Assembly: GCF_033898505.1 (NCBI RefSeq)
Contig: NZ_JAXAFK010000001.1
Span: 744,001 to 808,000 of the forward strand
Direction of reading: 5' to 3'
DNA length: 64,000 nt
Origin: Pectobacterium carotovorum
GTDB taxonomy: Bacteria; Pseudomonadota; Gammaproteobacteria; Enterobacterales; Enterobacteriaceae
Shown piece after piece: positions 7,402 to 16,554 of the stretch (the first letter of the stretch is position 1; each line of letters opens with the position of its first letter). Under the pieces are notes generated by a model. The model did no database searches and had not been told where the DNA came from. It worked only from the letters and a program-made list of their open reading frames with translations. Position numbers and translations under genes: made by a program.

Positions 7402-9552
7402 TTAGCTAACGTTTTCTGCGGTAGTACGCAGCCGGTCTTTCAACTGGCTGTATTCCTGCTGTACATAGTTCTCCGCCGCTTGCTGATCGTCAATCGCCTC
7501 CAGCTTAACGGCGCAGTGTTTATATTCCGGCGTCTTAGATACCGGATCGAGATGATCCAACGTCAGCTCATTGCAGGCACCGATCCACCACTGGTAAGTC
7601 ATGTAGACGGCACCTTTATTGATGCGCTCGCTGACGGCCACGCGAGAGATAACCTTACCGCGTCGCGACGAGATCCAGGCTAGTTGCTGATCGCGGATGC
7701 CTAAACGTTCGGCGTCATATGGACTAACCTGCACGTAGCCGGGCTCATCCGCCAGTGTTTGTAATGCTGTACAGTTGCCTGTCATGGAACGGCAGGAGTA
7801 GTGGCCGACTTCGCGCACGGTGCACAAGACCAGCGGATAATCCTCATCCACCAGCTCCATTGGCGGTCGCCATTCGGCCGTCATGAGCAGACCTTTCCCG
7901 CCGGGACGATCGAAGTGATTACCCGCATACAGCCACGGTGTTCCGGGGCTGTCTTCCGTCGGGCACGGCCAGGGCACATAGCCCAGCCCCGCCATTTTCT
8001 CGTAGGTCGCGCCGTAATACAGCGGGCAGAGTGCTCGCAGTTCGTCCCAGATCTCCTGCGTGTTGCGATAGTGCATTGGATACCCGAGCGCTGTTGCCAT
8101 CAGGCTGATGATTTCCCAGTCGGGTTTCACATCGCCCTGTGGTTCCACCGCTTTATAAAAGCGCTGGAATCCCCGGTCGGCCGCGGTATACACCCCTTCG
8201 TGTTCGCCCCAGGACGTTGCAGGTAAAATCACATCGGCAATTGCGGCGGTCTTGGTCATGAAGATGTCCTGCACGATCAGCAATTCCAGCTCGTTGAAGG
8301 CATCACGCAGCATCGACAGGTCCGGCTCGGTTTGCAGCGGATCTTCGCCCATCACATAGTTGGCCTTGATTTTCCCTTCTTGTATTTTGTGTGGGAGATC
8401 GGTCAGCGAGTAGCCCACTTTGTCAGAGAGTGCAGGCACGCCCCAGGCATCGGCAAATTTCGCCAGCACTGCCTTATCCGTGACGTTTTGATAACCGGGG
8501 AACATATTGGGCAGCGCACCCATATCGCAGGCACCCTGCACATTGTTTTGCCCCCGCACTGGTCCGACGCCGACGTTCGGACGCCCCAGATTGCCGGTCA
8601 GCAGCGCCAGACCGGACAGCCCTTTGACTACATCCACGCCTTGCCCCCATTGCGTCACGCCCATTCCCCATAGAATGGTGGCGGACGGCGCGGCGGCATA
8701 GATCCGCATCGCGTCTCGAATCAATTTCGGCGACAGGCCGGTGATGTCGGCAACATATTCCGGCGTATATTTCGCGACAGTTTGGCTGAATTCCTCGAAG
8801 CCTTCGGTATGGCGGGCAACGTAAGCCTTATCGTAGTGGCCTTCGTTAATCAGTACGTTGGCGAACGCGTTGACCAGCGCCATATTGGAGCCATTTTTCA
8901 ACGGCAGCCACAGATCGGCGATACGGGCGGTTTCAATATGGCGTGGATCGCACACGATGATTTTTGCCCCGCGCGCTTTGGCTTTCAGGATCCGACGCGC
9001 CACGATAGGGTGTGAGTCGGCGGCGTTGTAGCCGAAAATCAGGATGCAGTCGGTCTTTTCAATTTCACAGATGGAATTACTCATTGCGCCGTTGCCCAGT
9101 GTCACCTGTAGCCCGGCGACCGAAGGGCCGTGGCAGAGTCGGGCGCAGCAGTCGACGTTATTATTCCCGGTGACTGCCCGGGCGAATTTCTGCATCACGT
9201 AATTGGTTTCATTACCGGGGCCGCGTGACGAGCCAGTGTGCATAATCGACTCGGCGCCGTACTTCTCTTTAATGGCCTTCAGTCGAGAGCTGGCAAAATC
9301 GATAGCCTCATCCCAGGACACCGCTTCAAAGGGCGCGCCTTTCTGACGACGGATTAGCGGCTGTTTTAAACGCGGCGTCAGAATTTTTGTGTCATTAAGA
9401 AAATCCCAGCCGTAATAGCCTTTCAGGCACAGTTCACCTTCGTTGGTGACGCCGTTTGCCCCTTCTGCACCAACCACTTTGCCGTTCTCTACCAGCAGGT
9501 TAATTTTGCAGCCCGACCCGCAATACGGGCAGACGGTAAGCACTTTCTGCAT
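7402..9552 (-). CDS. fdhF: Formate dehydrogenase H homologue, cysteine (selenium-free) type
   Basis: The 716-residue molybdopterin oxidoreductase aligns along its whole length with E. coli FdhF. Cys8, Cys11, Cys15 and Cys42 would bind the [4Fe-4S] cluster. At residue 140, where E. coli has selenocysteine (UGA), the codon at 9133-9135 is TGC, giving NNVDCCARLCHGPSVAG; the neighbouring histidine is kept. The start is the ATG at 9552 with GGAGAAT upstream. It should oxidise formate to CO2 as a cytoplasmic enzyme. No hydrogenase, FhlA or electron-carrier gene is adjacent, so its partner must be encoded elsewhere. Confidence 0.93.
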   Translation of the reverse strand: MQKVLTVCPYCGSGCKINLLVENGKVVGAEGANGVTNEGELCLKGYYGWDFLNDTKILTPRLKQPLIRRQKGAPFEAVSWDEAIDFASSRLKAIKEKYGAESIMHTGSSRGPGNETNYVMQKFARAVTGNNNVDCCARLCHGPSVAGLQVTLGNGAMSNSICEIEKTDCILIFGYNAADSHPIVARRILKAKARGAKIIVCDPRHIETARIADLWLPLKNGSNMALVNAFANVLINEGHYDKAYVARHTEGFEEFSQTVAKYTPEYVADITGLSPKLIRDAMRIYAAAPSATILWGMGVTQWGQGVDVVKGLSGLALLTGNLGRPNVGVGPVRGQNNVQGACDMGALPNMFPGYQNVTDKAVLAKFADAWGVPALSDKVGYSLTDLPHKIQEGKIKANYVMGEDPLQTEPDLSMLRDAFNELELLIVQDIFMTKTAAIADVILPATSWGEHEGVYTAADRGFQRFYKAVEPQGDVKPDWEIISLMATALGYPMHYRNTQEIWDELRALCPLYYGATYEKMAGLGYVPWPCPTEDSPGTPWLYAGNHFDRPGGKGLLMTAEWRPPMELVDEDYPLVLCTVREVGHYSCRSMTGNCTALQTLADEPGYVQVSPYDAERLGIRDQQLAWISSRRGKVISRVAVSERINKGAVYMTYQWWIGACNELTLDHLDPVSKTPEYKHCAVKLEAIDDQQAAENYVQQEYSQLKDRLRTTAENVS

Positions 9553-10087
9553 GATTATTCTCCAAAGTCGAGTCTTGGATCGTAAGAACTGCATTCTTAT
9601 CGCTGGCTGTTGATGCAGTCATCTAACTTTCGATAATCACCGATAAAGAAAATTAATTTACTGATCGTGGTCATGCTCAGGGCGATGACAAATCGGCCTA
9701 ACGCGTTGAGCGCGGCGACCTTTTTTCATAGGGCATTCGTCTGGAAAATAACGTGACAGCGTATTCCTCCTCTTTATCCGTTAATGCCTATACTGTTTTT
9801 GACGATATTAACTCTACATGCCACCGATTTGGCTGTGGTAGTGACGCCTATCGGCCGTTTAAAACCATGGAGACGGGTATCTCAAGGAAGATAACGCATT
9901 GTGTTCGTGAGTTTTTTAGCGTGACTTCCCATTTGATGGGTAATGAATCAGGGAATTCCAGAACGTCTGTGAGATCGCGTGGGATAAGGGCGCGAGACAA
10001 CGGACGGCACCGTCATGAGTAAAAAGTAAATACTTTTCCGACAGAGCGTGCGGGCGGGAAATATTTGTTAACGTCGCGGAGTGCATT
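9553..10087. other. Divergent intergenic region fdhF / chemoreceptor
   Basis: This 535-bp region must carry both promoters. No convincing sigma-54 site was found on the fdhF side, although E. coli fdhF uses one. A weak sigma-28-like sequence lies at about 10020-10044 in front of the chemoreceptor, with only partial match and poor spacing. Confidence 0.4.
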
Positions 10088-11767
10088 ATGGAATTTCTAA
10101 GAAATGTCAGCATAAAAATAATGGTGCTGGTCATAGTGGCTTCCCTGTTAGTGGCGTGGGGAGTGGCATCAGGATTTAGTCTTTACTCACTTTATCAGGT
10201 CACCAATCTGCTTGATAAAAGTGAGACTCAGCGAAAAACGTATTCCCATCTGGTCTATGGAGCCGATCAATATTTTCGGGCCGTAACTCGTATGGAAAGA
10301 ACGATGGACTATTTGCAGCGTAACGAGCCAGAAAACGCCAAACAGACGTTGGATATGGCACAGGTTGCGCTAAAAAATACCAAGGATTCGCTGGAGAAAT
10401 TCCAGACAGCGGAACACGTCGGCGTTGAGCAGGCGACGGTTGATGCAGTAAACAAAACGTGGAGCACTCTGATTGCTACCGCGATCGATCCGATGAATGC
10501 GGCGCTGCAACGTAATGATTACGAAGGGTTTCGGCAGATCTTCCGCTCCGTTTATCCGCCCATTAGCCTGACGTTTGGTGAAGATATCAAACGCTATTCG
10601 GATGGCATTACCGCCTCCTCATTAATTCCAAGCGTGAATGAACACAATACCCAAAACCGTAATGCGCTGATTGCCGTGATGGTGATTGGCTTCATCGTGT
10701 TGATTTTCACGGAATACTATTTGAGGAACTACTTGGTTATTCCGATTTCAGTGCTTAAATCCCATCTGGCTCAGCTGACGGCGGGCCGCTTAGGCTGTGA
10801 ACTGGCGGAGTTTGGCAGGAACTGTGCGGGACGACTGATCCCCGACATCAAGCGGTTACAGAAAAGTTTGCGCGATACGGTGACCGTCATCCGGCAGAGT
10901 ACGACGGAAATTAACAACGGGACGTCGAGTATTAAGGATGGCAACGATAATCTTTCCAGTCGCACGGAGCAGCAGGCCGCGGCACTACAGCAGACGGCTG
11001 CCAGTATGGAAGAGATTAGCTCCACGGTACGGCAAACTACCGATCATGTGCATCAGGTGCGTCAGCTGGCGAAGGATGCGGCGGATATGGCGCAAAAAGG
11101 CGGGAATATCAGCACCAATGTGATGACGACGATGGATGGCATTAGTGCCAGTTCCCGACAAATTTCCGATATCACTTCGGTCATTAACAGCATCGCGTTC
11201 CAGACCAACATTCTGGCGCTGAATGCGGCGGTTGAAGCCGCGCGTGCGGGGGAGCAAGGGCGAGGATTTGCGGTCGTGGCCGGCGAGGTTCGTACACTGG
11301 CGCAGCGCAGTGCGCAGGCGGCGAAGGAAATTGAGGCGCTGATTGCCGAATCGGTTTCGCGAGTTGCAACCGGGGCAGGACAGGTTCGACAGTCCGGTGA
11401 AGCGATGACGGCAATTATTGCCTCCATTTCGCATGTGAACGACCTGATTGGTGAAATCGCGGCGGCAACGGATGAACAAACGCGCGGTATTACGCAGATT
11501 AGCCAGGCGGTGCACGAAATGGACAGCGTCACGCAGCAGAATGCGTCGTTGGTGATGCAGTCGGCAGAAGCGGCTGCCCGCCTGGATGAACAAACCAGCG
11601 AGCTGTCCGCTGTGGTGGATGTATTCGATCTGGATTCCGATTGCGATCCGGCAACATCTTTCTCCCGTCCGGCGGTCGCTGCCCCTGTTCATCGCGCTGT
11701 TGGGCAGAGCACCACGCCGCTGTTGTCGGCACAGGGCCGCAACGGCGAAGGGTGGGAAAAATTCTGA
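10088..11767 (+). CDS. Methyl-accepting chemotaxis protein (TarH-type sensor)
   Basis: The 559-residue receptor has a first membrane helix (about 10-32), a periplasmic four-helix domain of the Tar type (about 33-190), a second membrane helix (about 192-215), a HAMP segment beginning [16 protein letters not shown], and a long coiled-coil signalling domain with the conserved hairpin tip [32 protein letters not shown]. It ends in GWEKF, which resembles the NWETF pentapeptide that docks CheR/CheB. It should sit in the inner membrane and signal to CheA/CheW. The ligand is unknown; it stands alone. Confidence 0.93.
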   Translation: MEFLRNVSIKIMVLVIVASLLVAWGVASGFSLYSLYQVTNLLDKSETQRKTYSHLVYGADQYFRAVTRMERTMDYLQRNEPENAKQTLDMAQVALKNTKDSLEKFQTAEHVGVEQATVDAVNKTWSTLIATAIDPMNAALQRNDYEGFRQIFRSVYPPISLTFGEDIKRYSDGITASSLIPSVNEHNTQNRNALIAVMVIGFIVLIFTEYYLRNYLVIPISVLKSHLAQLTAGRLGCELAEFGRNCAGRLIPDIKRLQKSLRDTVTVIRQSTTEINNGTSSIKDGNDNLSSRTEQQAAALQQTAASMEEISSTVRQTTDHVHQVRQLAKDAADMAQKGGNISTNVMTTMDGISASSRQISDITSVINSIAFQTNILALNAAVEAARAGEQGRGFAVVAGEVRTLAQRSAQAAKEIEALIAESVSRVATGAGQVRQSGEAMTAIIASISHVNDLIGEIAAATDEQTRGITQISQAVHEMDSVTQQNASLVMQSAEAAARLDEQTSELSAVVDVFDLDSDCDPATSFSRPAVAAPVHRAVGQSTTPLLSAQGRNGEGWEKF

Positions 11768-12287
11768 TCCATTGCGGGTTTAAACGCGTGACAGAACCTG
11801 ACCGTGCGGGCAAACGCTGAAGACGAGGTAAGCCATGAGGCTGGCGACGACAGGGCGGAAAGGAGTCCGTCGGGTTCTGTTAGTCTCTGATTATTGTCTG
11901 AATACCACTGTGACTTAATGCGAGTGGCCGTTGCCCCAACGTCGTGGTGAAACGCGTTAACGGTGATGCGTGTAATGCCTTGGATTACAGAGGAAAAAGG
12001 GTATTTTTCTCTGTAAATCTGACTGTGGTAGTGTAAAGAAATGCTATCTTGAGACGAGGGTCTCCAGCGTAAAAGTGGTTTTCGTTAATTCGTGGCATAT
12101 TTATTGCTTTATTTTTGTGGGCGAATTTTGCCGTTTTTGCGATCAAAAAACCGTATTTTTCTGGGGTTATGAGAAAAAAGTGGTTTTTTTTGAGCGATAA
12201 GTAATTTTGAAATCATTTGTTACACACTAAAGTCTTTATTGCTTATATTTTCGTGACGTAAATCAAGACAGATGGCGGCTTCAAAGT
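11768..12287. other. Intergenic region before the iron operon
   Basis: About 520 bp with no visible gene. An imperfect inverted repeat at 11985-12016 (13 of 14 paired positions) may be the chemoreceptor terminator. The part after 12100 is AT-rich and leads into the Fur box and promoter of the Fet-type operon. Confidence 0.45.
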
Positions 12288-12306
12288 GATAATAAGAATA
12301 AATATC
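12288..12306. promoter_or_regulatory. Fur box of the Fet-type operon
   Basis: The 19-mer agrees with the consensus GATAATGATAATCATTATC at 15 of 19 positions by direct comparison. It ends 22 bp before the chosen start codon of the iron permease, implying iron repression and a short leader. Confidence 0.75.
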
Positions 12307-12328
12307 ATTTGTGCTTCATTACACGCTT

Positions 12329-14233
12329 ATGTCTATCTGGCAAAAAACGCTTCTGTTGCTGTGTTGGCTGTTGAGTTGTTCAGTGGCAGTTGCCGCGACC
12401 GATTACGCTTCATTCATTCAGGATATCGAAACCCGGCTGGATAAAACGGCTCAGCTCTATGAGCAGAAAAAGCCGGATGATGCCCGCACCGAAGTTCAGA
12501 TGGCCTATTTCGAGGTGTTTGAAAACCTTGAAGGCCCTATCCGCATCAACATTTCCGCGCAAAAAAGCTATCAGCTAGAGGCCACGTTCGGTGAAATTCG
12601 CCGCATGATTGGCGAAGGAAAGCCGCAGGCCGAGGTACTGGAAAAAATTTCATGGCTGAAGGGCGAACTGGATGCCGTTCTGCCCGTGCTCTCAGAAGGC
12701 CACAAGCTGGTTGCACAGGAGCAGCACGGTGCTTATGACAACACTGATATCGCACCGTACTGGCAGCAGAGTTTTAAAATCATCGATGACCAGCTCGCGC
12801 TGGCCGTGACGGAATATCAGGCCGGTGATTACAAAAAGGCCAGTCAGAGCGTACAGCAGGCTCACTATCAGGGGTTTAAAAACTCTGAAATGGAGATGTC
12901 GGTCAGGCAGAATCGCTCGGCGCAGCAGGCCGCTTCCATTAATCAACAATTCTCCGCCCTGATTACGTTAGCTGGCCAGCCCGACCAACTGACAGACGTC
13001 GCCTATCGGGTGACCACGCTGTTACAGGACATCGAGGATGTCTTACCGGGATTGCCGACAACGCGCGACAGCCAGCAGGCGACGGCAACACCTGCCGCGA
13101 GTGCCGATACGGGTGCCGTGCCGGACGCAAACTGGGCGAAAGTCGCCGACGATATTAATCAGGCCATTGCTGCCGCGATTGCGCAGTACCGTCAGGGTCA
13201 GGTCAAACCTGCCATCATGGCGGTGCAGGACACCTATTTCGATCTGTTTGAAGCCACTGGCATGGAGAACAAAATTGGTTCTCGTGATGCGGCGTTCAAA
13301 TCTACGCTGGAAGGCTATTTCACTCGTCTGGTGAGCCTGATGAATGCCAAACAGCCTGCGGAACAGCTGCAAGGGCAGGCCGAGGCGTTACAGCAGGAAC
13401 TGGCGAAGGCGGTCACCATGCTGGGAGACGGCGGTGAAACGCACTGGAGTCTGTTGATCTACAGCCTGCTGATTATTGTGCGCGAAGGTTTGGAAGCCTT
13501 GCTGATTGTGGCGGCGATCGTGGCCTATCTGGTGAAAAACAACCAGCAGGACAAGCTGCCGCTGATTCGCCAGTCGGTTTACGTCGCGCTGCTGTGTAGC
13601 GTGATTACCGCTGTCATCTTCCAGCTCTTGTTCACCAATTCCGGTGCCAGCCGTGAGTTGCTGGAAGGCATTACGATGCTGATCGCCGTGGTGATGCTGT
13701 TCTTCATGAGCTACTGGCTGTTGTCCAAAGTAGAGGCACGACACTGGAAGGCCTATCTGGAAGGCAAGCTGTCCCATTCGCTGAGCAGCGGTTCCATGAT
13801 TGGCCTGTGGCTGACCAGCTTTCTGGCGGTGTACCGCGAAGGCGCGGAAACGGTGCTGTTCTATTACGCTCTGGTCGGTGATGCCAGCAACATGGCGGGT
13901 CACCTCTCCATTCTGGCCGGATTTGCCATTGGCTGTGTGATTTTGCTCATCGCTTATCTCGTGATGCGCTACACCATTGTCAAACTGCCGCTTAAGCCGT
14001 TCTTCATGTTTACCGGCTGCTTTATGTACCTGATGGCGTTTGTGTTTGCGGGTAAGGGCGTGTTGGAACTGATCGAAGGCAAACTGTTTGAGCCGACGCT
14101 GCTGACTGGCGTACCGGAAATCAGCGGGTTGGGTATTTATCCTTATGTGGAAACGCTGATTCCACAAGGCGTGCTGGTTGTCGCGGCGTTCATTGCCCTG
14201 TGGGTGATGCGGCGCAGGGCGTCTGCCGTCTGA
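12329..14233 (+). CDS. fetM: FTR1-family iron permease with long periplasmic domain (FetM-like)
   Basis: The 634-residue protein has a signal-like N-terminus, a periplasmic region of about 340 residues, and a C-terminal FTR1-type membrane domain carrying both REGxE iron motifs (REGLE about 385-389 and REGAE about 503-507). The periplasmic part shows three related helical units (about 25-119, 144-239 and 268-364), each with a pattern like AxxxVQxAYFxxFE. FetM with FetP forms an iron uptake system in uropathogenic E. coli, and a similar pair exists in Campylobacter with P19. The start is uncertain: ATG 12329 fits the signal peptide; a GTG at 12311 is possible. First gene of a seven-gene operon. 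Confidence 0.88.
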   Translation: MSIWQKTLLLLCWLLSCSVAVAATDYASFIQDIETRLDKTAQLYEQKKPDDARTEVQMAYFEVFENLEGPIRINISAQKSYQLEATFGEIRRMIGEGKPQAEVLEKISWLKGELDAVLPVLSEGHKLVAQEQHGAYDNTDIAPYWQQSFKIIDDQLALAVTEYQAGDYKKASQSVQQAHYQGFKNSEMEMSVRQNRSAQQAASINQQFSALITLAGQPDQLTDVAYRVTTLLQDIEDVLPGLPTTRDSQQATATPAASADTGAVPDANWAKVADDINQAIAAAIAQYRQGQVKPAIMAVQDTYFDLFEATGMENKIGSRDAAFKSTLEGYFTRLVSLMNAKQPAEQLQGQAEALQQELAKAVTMLGDGGETHWSLLIYSLLIIVREGLEALLIVAAIVAYLVKNNQQDKLPLIRQSVYVALLCSVITAVIFQLLFTNSGASRELLEGITMLIAVVMLFFMSYWLLSKVEARHWKAYLEGKLSHSLSSGSMIGLWLTSFLAVYREGAETVLFYYALVGDASNMAGHLSILAGFAIGCVILLIAYLVMRYTIVKLPLKPFFMFTGCFMYLMAFVFAGKGVLELIEGKLFEPTLLTGVPEISGLGIYPYVETLIPQGVLVVAAFIALWVMRRRASAV

Positions 14234-14303
14234 GAAAGAAAGCATTCGACGTTAATTTAATACTGAAAGCAATAAGAGCAGCAAATAACCATAACAACCC
14301 CAA

Positions 14304-14323
14304 TCGCTTAGCGGATTAAGCGA
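14304..14323 (+). other. Small hairpin upstream of fetP
   Basis: Arms 14304-14310 and 14317-14323 are perfectly complementary (7 bp, 6-nt loop). It lies in the 105-bp fetM-fetP spacer, just before the ribosome site, and may protect or uncouple the fetP message. Confidence 0.4.
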
Positions 14324-14338
14324 AGAGGGACGACTGAG

Positions 14339-14881
14339 ATGAGGATGGGTTTGATGAATATGCAAAAAAGTCTGATCGCGGGTGCCGTTATTGCCGGTAT
14401 TTTCACCGCGCCTGTCGCGCTGGCGTTTAAAGAGTATCCAGCGGGTGAGCCGGTTTCCATGAACGAAATGGAGATCGCTGCCGTTTATCTGCAGCCTATC
14501 GACATGGAACCCCGTGGAATGGGTCTGCCTGCTGCGAAAGCTGATATCCACCTGGAAGCCGATATTCATGCTGCTGAAGGTAACAAAAATGGTTTCGGCG
14601 CCGGTGAGTGGATGCCGTTCCTGACCATTGCTTACACCCTGACTAACACCGATACCGGTGCGAAGCAGGAAGGCACTTTCATGCCAATGGTTGCCAGCGA
14701 TGGCCCGCACTACGGCGCGAACATCAAAATGATGGGCGTGGGTAACTATAAAGTGACGTACCACATCGAACCGCCATCAAAAGCCGGTATGCACCGTCAC
14801 ACCGATGGTGAAACGGGTGTAGGCCGCTGGTGGAAACCGTTTGATGTCAGCTTTGACTTCAAATACGTCGGCTTAGAATAA
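14339..14881 (+). CDS. fetP: Periplasmic iron-binding protein, P19/FetP family
   Basis: The 180-residue protein has a signal peptide (cleavage probably after APVALA) and a P19-type domain: FKEYPAGEP, the MEIAAVYLQPIDMEPRGM segment with the metal-site methionine, the LEADIHA histidine, and the MHRHTDGETGVGRWW histidine-rich motif. P19 proteins bind Cu and Fe in the periplasm and feed the FTR1 partner. Several in-frame ATGs occur at 14339, 14348 and 14354 region; the first has the best-spaced GAGGG. The pairing with the FTR1 gene upstream is the standard arrangement. Confidence 0.93.
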   Translation: MRMGLMNMQKSLIAGAVIAGIFTAPVALAFKEYPAGEPVSMNEMEIAAVYLQPIDMEPRGMGLPAAKADIHLEADIHAAEGNKNGFGAGEWMPFLTIAYTLTNTDTGAKQEGTFMPMVASDGPHYGANIKMMGVGNYKVTYHIEPPSKAGMHRHTDGETGVGRWWKPFDVSFDFKYVGLE

Positions 14882-15017
14882 GATCTTCTGTCCGCGATGT
14901 TCTGTCGCGGTCATATTCACGCTTCTGCGGGTACGCTATCGCTGCCCGCAGAGGTGGTGATTTTTCGGTCAGAGTACTGATGCCACCCGGCATCACGCTC
15001 AGCTAATGCACTTCTGG

Positions 15018-15155
15018 TCAGTGATTCGGGCGACTGACAAATCTGCCAGAGGCAGATTTGAACGCTGCTTGCAGCGGCCCCAAGGGGGCGAGGCACACGT
15101 GAGTGCGCCGAGTAGCGCAGCCAACGCACATGCAACTTGAAGTATGAAGAGTATA
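15018..15155 (-). repeat. ERIC/IRU element A (one end intact)
   Basis: The terminal signature reading TGCAACTTGAAGTATGAAGAGTATA outward matches the ERIC end seen elsewhere in the window. Internally it carries a 10-bp hairpin (15038-15047 with 15051-15060) also found in element E. The left terminus is not recognisable. The element ends at the start codon of the DUF2318 gene. Confidence 0.75.
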
Positions 15156-16552
15156 TGAGTTATTTCTTTATCACGACCCTCCAATCCTTCCTGCCGATCG
15201 CGCTATTGCTGGGGTTGAACTGGAGCCATCGTTCTACGCCGACAATCAGGCCGCTGGGTTGGATCACGCTGCTGGCGCTGTTCGCCGGTACGTTTATTGG
15301 CGTGCATTTTCCTAACGGACAGGCGTTTCTGCTGGGCTTTACGGCGCTTCAGGCGCTTGCCTTGATCCTGTTTCTGGTCTGTCAGTATTTTTCCCACCCG
15401 CGTCTTGGCTACCTGTGGCAGGCGCTGCTGGTGGCGGGAGCGGCGGTGCATTGGGGCAGCGATCCTAATCTGACCGCGCTGACGACCACCCATGTGGTGA
15501 ATACCGATCTGCTGCTGAATTTTAGCGCCGTGGTGCTGGCGTTTGGCTGGCTGCTGTTCTGTGCCGCGCTGTGCGGCATGATCGTGCGCCGCATTCGCTT
15601 ACTGCGCTGGCCGCTTCTTGCGCTGTTGGTCGCACTTCTGCTGCTGCCTATAAGCGGCAACCTACTGCTGCTGTTGATGAAATTACAGGTGCTGGGGCTG
15701 ACCAAGCCGCGTCTGAGTTACGTGGCGCACGTCACCAACAGCGCGCATTTATTGAATTACCTCAGTGCATTATTTATGACGGCGCTGGCCGTGGGGCTGG
15801 CTTGGCCGCTGCTGCATGCGCGTCGCCAGATGCTGGCTGAGCATGAAGCGATTGAAAAGCGTAAAGCGACGGCAGGCTATCGCACGGTGCGCCGTACGCT
15901 GCTGGCGACAGTCACGGCGCTGCTAGTGGTGGTGTTGGCCCAGCTCTATTGGGACAAGGTCGCGTCACAGCCGCCTCGTCTGTCGGAAGCACAGCCAGTG
16001 ACGCTGGCGGCCGATGGCAAAGTGCATATTCCGATTGAGCAGGTGCGTGATGGCAAGTTGCACCGTTTTGTGTGGATTGCCGATGACGGCAAGGCCGTGC
16101 GCTTTTTCATTATTAACCGCTATCCCGATCGCCTGCGTCTGGGTGTGGTGTTTGATGCCTGCCTGCTGTGCGGCGATCAGGGCTACGTGATGGAAGGCAA
16201 TCAGGTGATTTGCGTCGCCTGCGGCGTGCATATCTTCATTCCTTCTATCGGAAAAGCGGGCGGCTGTAATCCGGTGCCGATTGAAGGGTGGAGCAACGAC
16301 GATAATGAACTGGTGATTGGACGAGCATCACTGGCGGCAGGCACTAACTACTTCTCGACGGTGGTATCGATGGAAGTCATCGACCCGGTTGATGGTTCCA
16401 AACTGACCAACGTGAATGCGGAACATAAATATCGCTACGGCGGTAAAACGTACTTCTTCTCGTCGGAGGCCAACTATAACCGCTTCCGCGAAAGTCCCGC
16501 GAAATTTGCCACTGCCAAAGCGGCGGCTGGCGAGCAGGCTGAGGGGGAATAA
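15155..16552 (+). CDS. DUF2318 membrane protein (Fe-S/metal-binding) of the Fet-type operon
   Basis: The 465-residue protein has about eight membrane helices (roughly 1-250) and a periplasmic or soluble C-terminal domain with paired cysteines: CLLCGDQGY, then CVACGV, then GGCNPVPIEG. This is the DUF2318 pattern found in FTR1/P19 clusters of Campylobacter and enterobacteria. Its role is not settled; electron transfer for iron reduction is a plausible inference, given the cysteine motifs and the thioredoxin at the operon end. The ATG at 15155 overlaps the last base of an ERIC repeat, whose terminal GAAG/GAAGAG supplies the only ribosome-site-like sequence. Confidence 0.85.
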   Translation: MSYFFITTLQSFLPIALLLGLNWSHRSTPTIRPLGWITLLALFAGTFIGVHFPNGQAFLLGFTALQALALILFLVCQYFSHPRLGYLWQALLVAGAAVHWGSDPNLTALTTTHVVNTDLLLNFSAVVLAFGWLLFCAALCGMIVRRIRLLRWPLLALLVALLLLPISGNLLLLLMKLQVLGLTKPRLSYVAHVTNSAHLLNYLSALFMTALAVGLAWPLLHARRQMLAEHEAIEKRKATAGYRTVRRTLLATVTALLVVVLAQLYWDKVASQPPRLSEAQPVTLAADGKVHIPIEQVRDGKLHRFVWIADDGKAVRFFIINRYPDRLRLGVVFDACLLCGDQGYVMEGNQVICVACGVHIFIPSIGKAGGCNPVPIEGWSNDDNELVIGRASLAAGTNYFSTVVSMEVIDPVDGSKLTNVNAEHKYRYGGKTYFFSSEANYNRFRESPAKFATAKAAAGEQAEGE

Positions 16553-16554
16553 TC

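Noticed and set aside
9130..9140. Selenocysteine codon and SECIS hairpin in fdhF
   Set aside because: Codon 140 is TGC, not TGA, so no recoding is needed.
9753..10022. 89-codon frame upstream of the first chemoreceptor
   Set aside because: Composition looks non-coding, no ribosome site, and it overlaps the expected promoter region.
10020..10044. Sigma-28 promoter for the first chemoreceptor
   Set aside because: Only about five of eight bases match in each half and the spacing is two bases short; not strong enough to list as a feature.
10985..11692. 235-codon and shorter frames opposite the first chemoreceptor
   Set aside because: They mirror the highly conserved signalling domain and have no ribosome site or domain of their own.
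13388..14245. 285-codon frame opposite the FTR1 permease
   Set aside because: His/Gln-rich antisense product with no motifs; the sense strand encodes clear REGxE motifs.
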